Source of the DNA: Heliocybe sulcata
Taxonomy: Eukaryota > Basidiomycota > Agaricomycetes > Gloeophyllales > Gloeophyllaceae
NCBI GenBank assembly: GCA_004369045.1
Contig: ML213504.1
Span: forward strand, 1,722,894-1,786,893
Direction: 5' to 3'
Length of the DNA: 64,000 bases
The notes below the pieces were generated by a model that saw only the letters and a program-made list of their open reading frames with translations, did not search any database and was not told the DNA's origin. This document shows positions 36,631 through 47,926 of the stretch, piece by piece. How positions within the stretch are numbered: the stretch's first letter is position 1; each line of letters begins with the position of its first letter. Made by a program: the position numbers and the translations under genes.

Positions 36631-38796
36631 ATGGCAGCAATCCAGCCGCCGTGCGAGCCTCTGTGCATGTTCCACGACAGGTGCGTCCATGTTGGCTGAA
36701 GGGGTTCGAGTCGCGGTTGATGTTGGATGTCGGTCCATATAGGCTGTACTTCACGACGTTCCCCCACCCTCCTCCGTCCGCCGATGTCCTCAATCGTGCG
36801 TCGAATGAGGGCACTAGTGGCGCGCCTCGCATGCGCGGACAGTCAACGGTCGGGTCGCCGGCAACGCCTGAAGACGACACGCCGTACTATTACTTCACAA
36901 TCGACGAGCAGCTGTCGTATCTGTCGTTCTACCTGGATTGGGGACCATTGAACATCGCGCAAGTGTACAAGACGTGCATCTACATCCACGAACTGCTGGA
37001 GGTGCGTCTTTGAGCCGGTGGCTCAGGATCGTGTGTAACTCACATGCCGCAGGACGAGGATCTTACCAATCATAGGCTTGTCCTTTACTCCAGTAGCGAC
37101 CCGCGGAGGAAGGCGAATGCTGCTTTGCTTATGGCCCTCTACGTTGTATGTTCTACGCCGCTGCTATCACGTGATCGCTGAACAGACATGAACAGATGAT
37201 CGTGCAACGACGAGCTCCGTGGGAAGCGTTCCATCCCCTCGCGGAGCTCGAGTTCATGCCATTCCGGGATGCTGGCCGCGGGCCATCGGACTTCAATCTC
37301 AGCATCCAAGACTGCCTATGGGGAATATGGAAAGCTATGCAAAATGGACTATGCGATATGAACGAATTCAGCGTCGACGAATATGAATTTTATGAGAAGG
37401 TGGAAAATGGAGACTGGAACTGGATCACCCCGAACTTCATTGCGTTCGCTTCACCGTTCGACCCCTTGTGGGTGAAGAAAGACAAGGACAGGAAAGAGAC
37501 GACGGGGTCGAGCGCGACCAGTCTGAGAGGGAGGATGCCCACTTCCTTCCAGAACTGCTTGGATTACTTTGAGAAGAAAAACGTCAAAGCGGTGGTGCGG
37601 TTGAATCAGGAGTTGTATGACAAGGACCTCTTCGAGGAGCGCGGCATGAAGCACGTCGAGATGTACTTCGATGACGGTACCAATCCGAGCGATGAGATCG
37701 TCCGCCGCTTCATCGATTTGTCGGACCAGGTTGTAGACTCCGGTGGCGTCGTTGCTGTCCATGTGAGTACGCGCGTAGATCATGCCACTCTCTTGTCTCA
37801 TCTCATTTTGTTTAGTGCAAGGCCGGCCTTGGTCGTACGGGAACCCTGATAGGCGCCTATCTCATCTGGAAATATGGCTTCACTGCCCATGAAGCAATCG
37901 GGTTTATGCGGATTGTCCGCCCAGGAAGCGTGGTTGGTCCGCAGCAACAATACATGTACTTGAAGCAGCTCGAATGGGTGAAATGGGCAGCGGTGGACGA
38001 GATTCGCAAGACCCAGGCGGCGGCGGCCCTTGCAGCGGTGTCTGTCGTTGCACCGGCTACGCCTCCTGCGGAGACGCAAGAACTGGAGGATGTGCCGATG
38101 GACATCGTTCAGATCCCGACCAGAGATCTACCGCCTGTGACGCCGAGCAAGCACGTCATTGCGGGAACCGCGAAGGCCAGGGAGATTACTCCGCCAGGGC
38201 AACCTCGCAAGACACCTACCGCCAAACGTATCGCCGTCGACATGGATTCCGACGAGGAGGAAGAGAACGATGTTGTCCAGCCGTTGAAGTTGGGCCCTCC
38301 TAAGTCGCCTGTGAAGCGTGCCACACGCAGCCGCTTAGTCAACTCTGAACGGGCGACGCGCGTCACTCGGTCGACTGCCCATGCTGGCCTGCAGGATGCC
38401 GGGGCTGGTTTGGGACCGGTCAGAACGAGTGCAAACAGGATCCCTCGACTGGCTGGTGGTGCTTCAACTTCCGGTGCTCCTGTGACGCGGTCCAAAGCAG
38501 CAGCAGCAGCTGCCGCTGCAGGGAAGACTCGCCGAGGAGCTGCCTCGAAGGCCCCTGGTTCACCTTCTCGTCTGCCGACGCTGATTCCGAACAAGAAAGG
38601 CCAGGTCAATGCCAATTCCCTGAACGAAGTCGCTGCAGCTACTGTGAAGGTTGCTACTGCCTCCACTTCCAGGGATACGTGGGTGACCGATAATGCTGAG
38701 GCTGTCGTTGTTCCCGCCACGAAGTCGGAGAGGCCGGGTCTGAGATCCATACGCCGTCGACGGAGCAGCTTGGGCCCTGCTGACGTCCTAGTTTGA
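36631..38796 (+). CDS. CDC14: Dual-specificity protein phosphatase Cdc14
   Basis: Mitotic exit/cytokinesis phosphatase that reverses CDK phosphorylation. Five exons (36631-36680, 36743-37001, 37053-37145, 37196-37762, 37816-38796) give 649 aa. The N-terminal pseudo-phosphatase half begins [13 protein letters not shown], then [21 protein letters not shown]. The second half has [17 protein letters not shown] and the active-site loop [17 protein letters not shown] (Cys nucleophile, Arg), with [22 protein letters not shown] after it. The Cys codon is the first codon of the last exon, and an intron separates it from the preceding His. The long C-terminal tail is disordered, basic and Ala/Ser/Pro-rich, with several Ser-Pro and Thr-Pro sites and [12 protein letters not shown], plausible CDK and nuclear/nucleolar localisation signals. 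Confidence 0.95.
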
Positions 38797-39197
38797 GCTC
38801 TACGGACTTACAGCAAACCTAACATCTTAACCACATCTTCGGTCTACATCTGTCCTAGGTTCTGTTTACTGCCCCCACATTTATTTTCCGATAGTGCATT
38901 TGTGTGTGATATCTGTTCTTTGTTTTCTACTTCCTTGTCTATAAGTCGGCCTTTGTGATACCTGTTTCTCATCAAGTGCCCCCTCATTCAAAAATTCAAC
39001 ATTACCGTCGCGTAACAACCGTTCTCACCAATGCCACTCCTTGACCCCTTTCATTTGTTTCTATTTCGATCGCACAATGCTGTTCGGTAATATGTGTGTA
39101 ATGGAGGCGTTCAGTTCCCCGGTCCCTTGACTACTTGTACATAAATCGCTTGTATGAATAAGTTGTGTTATACATCGATTTATCCGTGGATGCTATT
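38797..39197. other. Convergent 3' region between CDC14 and HEM12
   Basis: About 400 bp, T-rich (stretches of pyrimidine and TTTGTTTTC-type sequence) with no coding potential. It contains the 3' ends of two convergent transcripts and is the likely site of both poly(A) signals. Confidence 0.5.
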
Positions 39198-40458
39198 CTA
39201 AGTGGATTTGGCGGAGTACTTGTGTACGCATTCCAGGAAGAATCGCATGTCCTCAGGGTCCACTCCCGGTGTGATACCATGTCCCAAATTCGCTATCCAA
39301 CCCTTCGCGACACCATTCCTCTTGAAGCTTGCCGCCATGCGCTTTACTTCCCTTTCTATTGCTTCCCGACCACCGTACAGGACGTTCGGATCCAGGTTAC
39401 CCTGGAGCGCCACCCTGTCTCCGACGATCCGATGCGCCTCTGCAGCATCGATGCACCAGTCAAGACCGAGCACATCGTAGCCTGCGTCTGCGAGCGCAGC
39501 CAGGGACTGATTAGCGCCCTTGGCGAAGAGCGTCATGGGTACCGCGGATATCTTGTCAGAGGCGAGCTTGGAGCGGACACCGGCGGATATGTGCATCAGG
39601 GAGGGTAGGGAGAATTCGGCAAAGTCGTGTGGAGATAGTTCGCTCGCCCACGAGTCAAATACTTGCACGAGCTGTGAAATGGTTAGTTCTTCGTCCTTCT
39701 CCGCGCTGTATATGAAATGGAGGATAACGTACCTGAGCACCAGCCTTGATCTGGCCTACTAGCAAGTCGACACAGACGTCTGCAATGCGCATGAGCAATG
39801 CTTTGGATTCCTCTGGGTACTTGAACAGCCAGGTCTTGCACTTCTGGAACGTCTTGGACCCTCCACCTTCGATCATATACGAGAACAACGTCCAGGGCGC
39901 GCCGCAGAAGCCGATCAGAGGAACTTCGCCATTCAGCTCCTTCCGCACTTTTGTGATAGCTTCGAATAGGTAGCCCAGTTCCACGTTCACGTCGACCACC
40001 TTTTTGAGTCTGCTCACGTCCTCGGGGGCATTCAGTGGCTGCGGGAAGAAAGGGCCTGGATTCATCAGAACCTCCATGCCCATGGCCTGCGGGATAACAA
40101 GAATATCGCTGAAGATGATAGCTGCGTCCAGGAGACCCTTGTATCGTTTGACGGGCTGAAGAGTGATCTCACATGCAAGCTCCGGAGTTTTGCATATTTC
40201 GAAAAACTCATGGTTCGCTCGGACCGCCCTAAACTCTTGTATGCGTTTGCGTCAAGGGCACTAGATAGTATGTAGCTGTGCAACGGACCTGGGAGATATC
40301 GGCCTGCTTGTCTCATGACCCATACTGGTGCTCTCTCGGTCTCTTCCCCTGCAATAAAAGATTTAGAACATTGAACACGTCGTTCACAATACCATGGACG
40401 CACCTCTAGCTGCCCTTAGCAGAAGATCATTTTTTAAAGGCGCGAACGTATTCGACAT
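39198..40458 (-). CDS. HEM12: Uroporphyrinogen decarboxylase
   Basis: Fifth enzyme of heme biosynthesis: decarboxylates uroporphyrinogen III to coproporphyrinogen III in the cytosol. The minus-strand model begins MSNTFAPLKNDLLLRAARG at 40458. The next exon has the signature APVWVMRQAGRYLP, then FRAVRANHEFFEICKTPELACEITLQP and AAIIFSDILVIPQAMGM (catalytic Asp). Later come IGFCGAPWTLFSYMIEGGGSK, LVQVFDSWASELSP and ALQGNLDPNVLYGG. The C-terminus has NLGHGITPGVDPEDM, the last signature, and ends KYSAKST at the stop at 39198. At least four short introns. All expected family signatures are intact. It shares an intergenic region of about 280 bp with SHG1 on the opposite strand. Confidence 0.95.
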
Positions 40459-40740
40459 GTCTGAAGGCTGAATTCGGCGCGTAGCAGCAAGTGCAGTCGG
40501 TTTTCACTGTACACTGTCCAGATATCGTCCACGAGGGGGGCGTAGTCTGTCCTTGTCCTATCCGTCGAAATGCGTGCTGCGCCGTATATAAGAGAGGATT
40601 GCAGGTATGGCAGCGTATATCTAGGGCCCGGGCAGACAGATCCATTGAAGATTATGATCATATGAGGGTGAGAATCGGCGCTAATCTCGGGCTAACGAAC
40701 GTCCATCGCATTCCTCTCTGCGGCCTCCTCACATTCCACC

Positions 40741-41871
40741 ATGACTATCAAAAACCCAGCCCAGTTCGTCAACGAGTATGTCTAGTGCAGGGTATTCTGT
40801 CTACCTAATGGACCAGCGCCGCTAGATTCAAAAAGTCTGGCGAGTTCGACCGTTTACGACGCGAACTACTCAGTCAGTTCCAGAAGGGCGTCAGTTTGTC
40901 TCAGCTTGAACTTGAAATGCGGATTTTAATTTTGCTTTGTCTTGGAAGGATGACATTGAATCATTCATGGCCCGGGTAGAGGACATAGCTCGGCAACGCA
41001 TCAATGCCGACCAGAAGTTGCAATACATGCCACCTGAGGCCGTTCACCGCGAGCTTATGCAGGAAATTGACCGGTAAGTGTGTCAATTCCGTAGTTTATA
41101 TGACTATTGGTCATCACTAGCATGTTGCCGGTGGCTTACTGAATTGCTGCGTGGCCCGTAGATACCCGCTGGTTGAACGCGCTGTTACGGACGTTAGTAT
41201 GATTTCCGACCCGGGATTTGCTGCCAACATTCGCAGGTCTGTCACGAAAATCCTTCGCCAAGACAGGGGCGAACCCTTAGATGACGAACCGGGTTCTCCA
41301 GAAGGTATGTTGCCATTATGCTCTCAATGCCATGCGAGCGATTGTATTGAAGATCCTCCCAGCCATGGATATAGACGAGCCGTCAGACGACGAAACCCCC
41401 ATCCACGTAACCAATGTCACTTCTCATCAAATGAATAGCCAGCCCTCCTTGACGGAGAAGGAGGCCACACCGTCCAATAAGCCGAGTCCGGTGCAAGATG
41501 CTCATGCTGGTGGATCTCATTCACTGGCAGACGGAACAGTCCGTGGCTCTGGTTCCGCAGAGGTAGACTCGGTATCCCAGATGACAGCCCCTGGCGGCTC
41601 GCCGCACAATAATGTCCTCTCTGTTGACGGGTTCGATTCACCCAAAGAAAAATATAAAGAAGGCCCAGCCAGACCGAGTGTCGAGGTCGCTAACGTATCA
41701 AGCTCAAGTGGAACCCAGTTCGCAAATGTCCCCGACGTTGCTCACTCGAACTCCTCGCCGACAGTGCAGACATCGGACTCTAATGTCCTCCACGATGCCC
41801 CCGTCCCCGATCATAATGTTCCCCGCGACGCGGACGCTCCGCATGCTATTCAAGAAGCAGAATCCGCGTGA
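40741..41871 (+). CDS. SHG1: COMPASS (Set1C) complex component Shg1-like, BOD1/SHG1 domain
   Basis: Subunit of the Set1 histone H3K4 methyltransferase complex; the animal relatives are BOD1/BOD1L. Exons joined from the ATG at 40741 (MTIKNPAQFVNE) give EFKKSGEFDRLRRELLSQFQKG, DDIESFMARVEDIARQR, KLQYMPPEAVHRELMQEIDR and YPLVERAVTDVSM, a complete SHG1 domain within about the first 120 residues. The C-terminal part is a Ser/Pro/Asp-rich disordered tail ending at 41871. The junction after LDDEPGSPE (near 41306-41350) is uncertain: the most obvious 48-nt intron leads to a short tail ending at 41438, while other acceptors give the longer open frame to 41871. I favour the longer tail because of its composition. 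Confidence 0.82.
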
Positions 41872-42272
41872 AGTTCCTCCTTGAGCAACCGAATTGTGTT
41901 GCCATTGATTATCGCCGCGCTTCCATGAGGCGGAGAAGGTCAGACAACATTCATTTGACCCTTGTGAGTTATCTTAAATGACGAGATTCATAAGTTCGGG
42001 CAGATCGCAGATCATTACATTGGCTGAAGCGCTTGCAATTTTATTAGGCTACTTTACACGACCCTTGAGAACGCGGTCAACTACAAGGATAGCAGGTCTG
42101 TAAAGTAATGGATCCGGCGCACGTAGGACGACAATCAAAGCGAACGTGAGATACAAGCGAGAAGATATTTGAAGAACAGGAGGACATCTGACAATCGGAG
42201 TCCTGACCTATGCCGGAAAACATGACGGTTGAAGTGGAAAGGTACGTCGGAGGATGCGCAGGTGTTACATAA

Positions 42273-44390
42273 TTATTCAGCTGAACGAATGAGTGCTTCT
42301 GCCTTGAGAGAACGGGCTTTAATGGAGCAAGGGAATGGTTTCGGGTGGCTGCAGATTCACCAAGCGGGTCAGTAAGGGCGCTGACGAATCGTAGATTCAC
42401 AGCGGAGACGGAGACGAACCTGATAGTGCCGCTCGTGTAGTCGACGGTGGGTTCAAGAACGGCTCCGCACGCGTCTACCGCTTTGGCGATATCGAAGACC
42501 GCCAGGGACATGGCGCAGGAGATAAAGATCGAAGCGTCGGCCAGTTTCATACCCGGACAAACTCTGAAAGAAGACTGCAGTATCAGACCACGCACCCCGT
42601 CACACGACGCGGGGGCTTACCTCCGTCCGAAGCCGAAGCAGAATGAACGAGGATCTTGTTCAGGCTGCGCGCCAAGGAACCGGCTGGGATTGAACTCTAA
42701 AGCATCAGAGTACGTCCTCGGATCGTGAAGAATCTGCCTGTTGACGCCAAAGCAGAATAGGCAATGACCACACTTCGTTCAGCGATACCAGATAGACGAC
42801 GATCATCTGGCGCACGCACCAGATATTGGTAATGACAACCGAGCCTTTGGGTATGTAATATCCTTCGTGGACATCGTCTTCCGTTACTCGGTGCGGGACA
42901 CCTAGCAACGGAGCCGGGTTGAAATAAGCACGGTCTTGGAGAAGAGAAGGGAAGACGGAAACTGACCTAAAGGCGTAACAGGATTCCAACGTAGCACCTC
43001 TTTGACCAAGGCTTCGACGTACGGGAGGTGCTGCCGGTCTTGGTGATTTGGCAACCGGTCGTTGCCGACGACTGCATCGATCTCAGCCTGTGCCTTCCTT
43101 TGGACCTCCGGATAGAGCGTCATGGCGAGGTAAAACGTATAGATGGCTGAAACGGTCTTGGGAGATGCGTAAGTGATTATCCAACGAATACGTCTGCGGT
43201 AGTTGACCCACAGTATCGGCGCCACCTAGGATTTCGATACGAGACGTTAGTCAAGGCATCAAACCCAAATAAAGTGACGAAGCCTACCTGAGTAAAGGGA
43301 AGCGGCAGCCCACTTTATGGTTGATCGTTCCTCGGCAGTAAGCTCTGGGTTTTCTAGAAGGCTTTGCGTAATGGACGGTGCCGCAACCCCGGCGGCCTTG
43401 ACGTGAAAATGTCAGAACAGTCCTTCCCAGGCAGAAAATCTCGCTCACCATCTGACGCTGCACGAAGTCCAGGGGCACATTCACCATGTCAGTCAAAGTT
43501 CTAGACCAGGACGCGGCTTTCTTCTTCCAGTCGGCACCTGGAAGCCATTCCGGTACGTGCCGTACTTAGAATGGTCAATATTAGCGCAGGCTGCAACGAG
43601 GATCCTTATCGAATACTCACGTGCAGGTATAACGTCGACAAGGAACGCCCCGGGTGCGGTCGCCAAAGAGAATTGCTCGGTAGCTTGGTCCACGACGTTC
43701 ACAATGGGATCGCTCTCCTCTTTCACCTTGTAGCCGTAGGCGAGTTCCAGTATGATGGAGCCAGCCGTCCTAGGAACGCACCATTGTCAACACAGCCGAG
43801 GGTCGAATAATCGTTATGATACTCACCATCGAATATGGTCAGCAATGGCGTGCGGCGCATTCAAAACGCGTTTCAAGAATTTGGCCGTTTCGCGCTGTTC
43901 GACGGGGAGATACCGAGCAATACTGGACTTGGTGCCGATTGCGCCGTGGAACATCTTGCGGATGGAGCGGAAGCGGTCGCCATAGGGTGTTAATGCCAGG
44001 GTGTCTTTCCAACCAACGATTTCGCCCGCCATCATGAGGAAAGGACGGTCTGAATATATGGAACTCTTGCGGTCGAGCATCTCGATGGCCAACTTGGATG
44101 AGTTGAGGATGATGAGGGTTTGGCCAAGGACATTCAATGACATGAAGTCTCCTAAAGGCGAGTGAGATGGGATGGAAACTATCCACGAGGTTGTGCGTAC
44201 CCCAGACTTGACCCCACTTGGAGAACGTTTTCCACTCCTGCTCCGTAGGCATGTCCAGAACGTTGCCTATGAGTGGCAAGGCTTTCGGACCTGGCGGGTA
44301 CGGCGCAGGCGGTCTGGTGCTGAACAGCTGCTTCAGCAGGAAAACCGCCAGTACAAGGAAGATAAAGTCAGTGAGTGCAAGGAGAGCCAT
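42273..44390 (-). CDS. Cytochrome P450 monooxygenase
   Basis: Microsomal heme-thiolate monooxygenase. An N-terminal membrane anchor ([17 protein letters not shown]) is followed by the proline hinge [18 protein letters not shown]. Then come [17 protein letters not shown] (helix C), [27 protein letters not shown] and [13 protein letters not shown] (helix I proton-transfer region). [13 protein letters not shown] follows (ExxR, Glu and Arg visible), then [20 protein letters not shown] and EFNPSRFLG. The heme loop [15 protein letters not shown] carries the cysteine ligand. The C-terminus, after a last intron, is [13 protein letters not shown]. The start at 44390 gives the anchor directly. The pattern fits large mushroom families used for xenobiotic or secondary metabolism, but the family and substrate cannot be assigned. 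No other biosynthetic gene flanks it. Confidence 0.92.
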
Positions 44391-44650
44391 GTTGCGTGCG
44401 TGGTTTAACAAAGCAAGAAGTTAAAGAGCGGATGACCAGACCGGTTAAGTGTGGGCCGCGGGCGACGAAGAATGATACGGTACCCGTCTGACTGATATAC
44501 ACGGGGACGATAGGAACTGGTCTAGAAGACGCGAAGGCCGGCTATAAGTAGGATTCAGGGTCGACAGAATAGAATTTCGCGAGCCTCCATTTGGGATCGA
44601 CATTCCGTTGTCCTTTTACACCGAAAAGGAATACGGACTGATCTCCGCGG

Positions 44651-45019
44651 ATGTCATCGGTACACCAGCTGGTGTGCGAATTTCCTCTCCCGCGATTGGC
44701 CGTCCCGGATCGAGATTTGGTGTCTCTCGCAGATCTGCGTCCTGCCTCCGTATCCTCCAACGATGGTCGAAGCGTTTCAGAGTCGAGAGCAACGGCGGCT
44801 GCGACGGCTTGGTATCCCCGGTCTCGCCACCGACGATCTGCGATGAGCGCCCAAGGGCCCGTGACGTCCGTAAGCTCTAAGCACCGGCTATGTTTCCGAA
44901 ACTTACCTAGTAGGTCGCTATCTCCGTCCTCCACAGACACCAACGAAACTGCGGCGCAACACTACCCGGACGGAGCTCTGGGAGACATGCTGTCCAAGCT
45001 AATCAAACCGTCTCGCTAG
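44651..45019 (+). CDS. Doubtful small plus-strand gene
   Basis: ATG-initiated frame of 122 codons rich in Ser and Arg, ending QHYPDGALGDMLSKLIKPSR. No family is recognised. The C-terminal part looks protein-like and the upstream part low-complexity. An alternative frame in the same strand (from 44608) starts MSFYTEKEYGL only by using a non-ATG codon. With a minus-strand frame of 134 codons across the same region, this may well be non-coding. Confidence 0.22.
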   Translation: MSSVHQLVCEFPLPRLAVPDRDLVSLADLRPASVSSNDGRSVSESRATAAATAWYPRSRHRRSAMSAQGPVTSVSSKHRLCFRNLPSRSLSPSSTDTNETAAQHYPDGALGDMLSKLIKPSR

Positions 45020-46734
45020 CTTCTCCGCTCAATATGCTCGCAACGAAGGTTTGCATACGTAGACATGATCGCCCCGCTGTTCCGTAGCCTGCGCACAGAA
45101 TGCCGTCCACTCACGTCAGTGGCAGGACGCTACTCCGGCGCAGTGTGCAATGTGCAATGCCCGGCCTTGACTAAGGCCTGGAAATAGTCTTGCACGTCAG
45201 GCACAACTGAGAATCAAAGAGCTTGTAATAGTCGCGAGAGACAGGATATTTGACCTTCATTAGGAAGGGCTGCCACTAGACTGGGCTGAATTTTGATTTC
45301 ATACATAGACCGCCACGGAGTACGCCACATCGTCGGGCGGGTCACTGCGAGAATACTTCTCTTCGACAATCTTTCAAGGACTGTCAGCGGACAAGAGCGA
45401 GAAGGTGGCTTCCAAACGCACTGAGCTAAAGCTTCATCAACGTTATTGAACCAGATTGATGACCCTCCGGATGAAGCTCCAATTTTGTACGCCTTTCCGT
45501 AGAGATGACCCTGTTGTCAAGCATTCGGCAGAGCAACATCAGTTATTTCCCTTGTCTGAGCAATGAATCGGCAAAGCAGCGACGTATAATGGGCGTAGTG
45601 TGCGTCTGCTCCAGTAAAGACCAGCGCTTCATTCCTGATGCGGCCTCAAGGAGGTGTAGTCATTGCGCCCCGCACCAGACAGGTCTGACAAAGCTGGTTA
45701 GCAGCAACTTCGGCTCATGTCCGATAACCTCACCTTCATACGATCTGTTGAATAGGCCCTGCGGGACCGCTGACCTGGCATCAGAAGATGGACCAGGAGT
45801 GCAGAATGCAGACTCCACTGGAAAGACAGAACGCTAACGTGCCTGGTCATTCCAGTACACTCTGGCGAAATTCCAGTCGCAGAACCGCTACATAGGAGGG
45901 CAGAGTGGAAGAGCCGTAATGATGCGACCGTCCCCGAGTGGCTGGCCCCGTACGCGTACAGTAGATCCTCAGGGTTTGCACTTGGCCCTGGAATTTTCGC
46001 ATGGCACAAGCTTGGCACGCCTATACACTGAGATCAAGTGAGGGACGTATGCAAGGGTGGGTGCTATTCAAGAAGGTCCGCATCAAGCGGCGCGCTCTTG
46101 AATGGATGGCGGTGGCTACGTAGACGGAACACGTCCATGATGACCCGTCAGTACCGGTTGCAATGTACGAGACAGCGACTCCGGATAGGGTTCATCCTTT
46201 GTATCACAGCCTCGATCGGACTTGCACCTGGAGCTTCACGAGGACAGGGTTGGGTTATCGCCGCCTTCCATATGGTCACCGGTCAATGAGTGATCACTTT
46301 GCTGTGGCATGACCAGCGAATATCAGAGAATGTCTGGGGTTCAGGAACGGGTCAAAGTAAGCGACATCCCATCGCCACGGTTACAATGGGTTAGACTCAC
46401 ATGAAGCATTCTTCCCAGATGTACCATTAATCTCTGGGATGCATCTATCGAAGTCCACGCCGTAGACGAGTCCCGAGGATCGATTGGCAGGACCGTGCCA
46501 TCCTTGGCATTGGCGTGTCGACGACATACACGACGATATCAGCCTGTCAGTGATGCAACCAGTACTCCGAGTCTATTCGACTGGGGACGATTTGATCGGG
46601 CAAGCCACCGTCGTTGATTGCAGACGGCAGGGACCGAATGCATGATAACCGGGCATTGCCGGCGGAACTCTTACATCCCCCTCGGGCTTGTGTCGATTCA
46701 TAGTCCTGGCCTCTGCCCGAAGAGGATGCTTGGA

Positions 46735-46770
46735 CAGCAAGGGCATAGTCTTCAGCAAGGGCATAGTCTT
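46735..46770. repeat. Tandem duplication, 18 bp x 2
   Basis: The unit CAGCAAGGGCATAGTCTT occurs twice in direct succession at 46735-46752 and 46753-46770 with no mismatch. It lies in sequence without a recognised gene, so it is probably a recent local duplication. Confidence 0.9.
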
Positions 46771-47033
46771 GTCACGTTACGGCCTTGAGTTAATGAGTTC
46801 AGCGCTGTTACGAAACCGGACGGTACTCACATAGTTACTTCAAGGAATCACTCCTCTCGCAAGAGGCACAGGGTGTGAAGATGTTATATGAGATGAATTA
46901 GTCGACTGCAGCTTTGAGAAAGATCAGATAGAGCTGATTTCCAGCTGTGCCAAGGATAGATAGATTACAAGAAGCGAATACAAGGTAAGCTAGGCAAATT
47001 TCACGAGTTGACTAGCGAGATGTGGGCCACATA

Positions 47034-47767
47034 TTAGAGGGCGGTATGGCCACCTGTAGAGCCGAAACCACCGGCTCCTCGCAGGGTTTCGTCCAAGTCC
47101 TGTTGAGTCATTAGTGGGGGGTAGTCAAAAGTAGGCGATGGGCTTACGTCGACTTCGAGCACGTCAGGCGTCTGGATTTTCTCAATGATCAATTGAGCTA
47201 CACGATCACCCTCTTGTACTAGAAGGCCCTGAGTATAGTAATGCGTGGTACCTGTGCAGGGAGTCCCTACCTTCAAAATCTTGATCGGAGTGATTAAACA
47301 ACAAAACGAAGACGACGCCTCGGTAATCAGCGTCGATCACGCCGGCCCCGGTGTCAATCATAAATTTAGAGGCTGGCGTATAATAGAGTAAGATGGGTCT
47401 TCGGGATAAGAGAGGACTGGGGTAACTGACCTAAGCCACTGCGAGGTGCAACGCGACCATAGGTTCCTGCTGGAACTGCTATGGATATTTGCGTATCAAC
47501 TAGAGCCTTCCCTCGGGCTGGAATAGTCTTCTTCTCTGCACTGCATAGCCAGCCAAGAAAATGTTATCAAATGGGGTATTTTCTGGACAACAAAGAGAGG
47601 CACCTGTACAGATCGTAGCCCGCTGCCAGGGCCGATCCTCGAGTAGGTAATTTAGCTTTCTCCGAGAGCCTTTTGATCAGCAGCTGAGAGACAGGTGCAA
47701 GGGAGGCGCGGCCGTTCATCTCTCCCGACAGTTTGCGTTTCTTCAGCTCGGGGGAGTCTGAGGACAT
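47034..47767 (-). CDS. DUT1: Deoxyuridine 5'-triphosphate nucleotidohydrolase (dUTPase)
   Basis: Hydrolyses dUTP to dUMP and pyrophosphate, keeping uracil out of DNA and feeding dTMP synthesis. Trimeric enzyme with five motifs, all visible across the exons: AAGYDLY (motif 1), PRSGLASK (motif 2), [19 protein letters not shown] (motif 3, catalytic Asp), [12 protein letters not shown] (motif 4) and [10 protein letters not shown] (motif 5, closing over the substrate). The N-terminal extension ([19 protein letters not shown]) is charged with a nuclear-type KKRK. Start ATG at 47767, stop at 47034. The 159-bp promoter is shared with the gene at 47927 and contains an MCB hexamer. Yeast DUT1 is a known G1/S-regulated gene. 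Confidence 0.95.
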
Positions 47768-47826
47768 GGACGTGGAACGGACGAAAGCCTTGGACGCGAT
47801 CGGTCACATGTCACGCACCAAAGGCG

Positions 47827-47832
47827 ACGCGT
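47827..47832. promoter_or_regulatory. MCB hexamer ACGCGT in the DUT1 / SQ-rich gene promoter
   Basis: Consensus MBF site 60 bp upstream of the DUT1 ATG and 95 bp upstream of the divergent gene at 47927. Near matches (ACGCGA at about 47796, CACGCAC at about 47813) lie between it and DUT1. Nucleotide-metabolism genes are classic MBF targets in yeasts, so this is the best supported of the MCB sites in this window. Confidence 0.5.
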
Positions 47833-47926
47833 GTGTCGGAGCTTGAATCTGGTTCAGAGTGCGCCTCTGTTGGTCCTTGGTTGGTCCGGTACTTCGTCGC
47901 AAGTCTAGTACTACCTCTCCTTGATC

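Larger units (their letters stand above)
44391..47033. other. Gene-poor region downstream of the P450 start
   Basis: About 2.6 kb with no gene I can name. On the plus strand an ATG frame at 44651-45019 (122 codons, ending DMLSKLIKPSR) is the best candidate for a small gene. It lacks recognisable homology and overlaps a minus-strand frame of similar length. From 45020 on the frames are short. A tandem duplication lies at 46735-46770. It could be a lineage-specific insertion or relic sequence. Confidence 0.4.

Noticed and set aside
36697-36710. GGGTTCGAGTCG resembling a tRNA B box
   Set aside because: It lies in intron 1 of CDC14, lacks the final CC pair and a T-stem, and no matching A box or acceptor stem is visible.
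38109-38750. 213-codon minus-strand frame opposite the CDC14 tail
   Set aside because: Antisense of an Ala/Ser/Pro-rich tail; no family similarity.
45980-46320. Plus-strand frame near VPVAMYETATPDRVHPLYHS
   Set aside because: Looks weakly protein-like but is interrupted by stops, has no start and matches no family I know.
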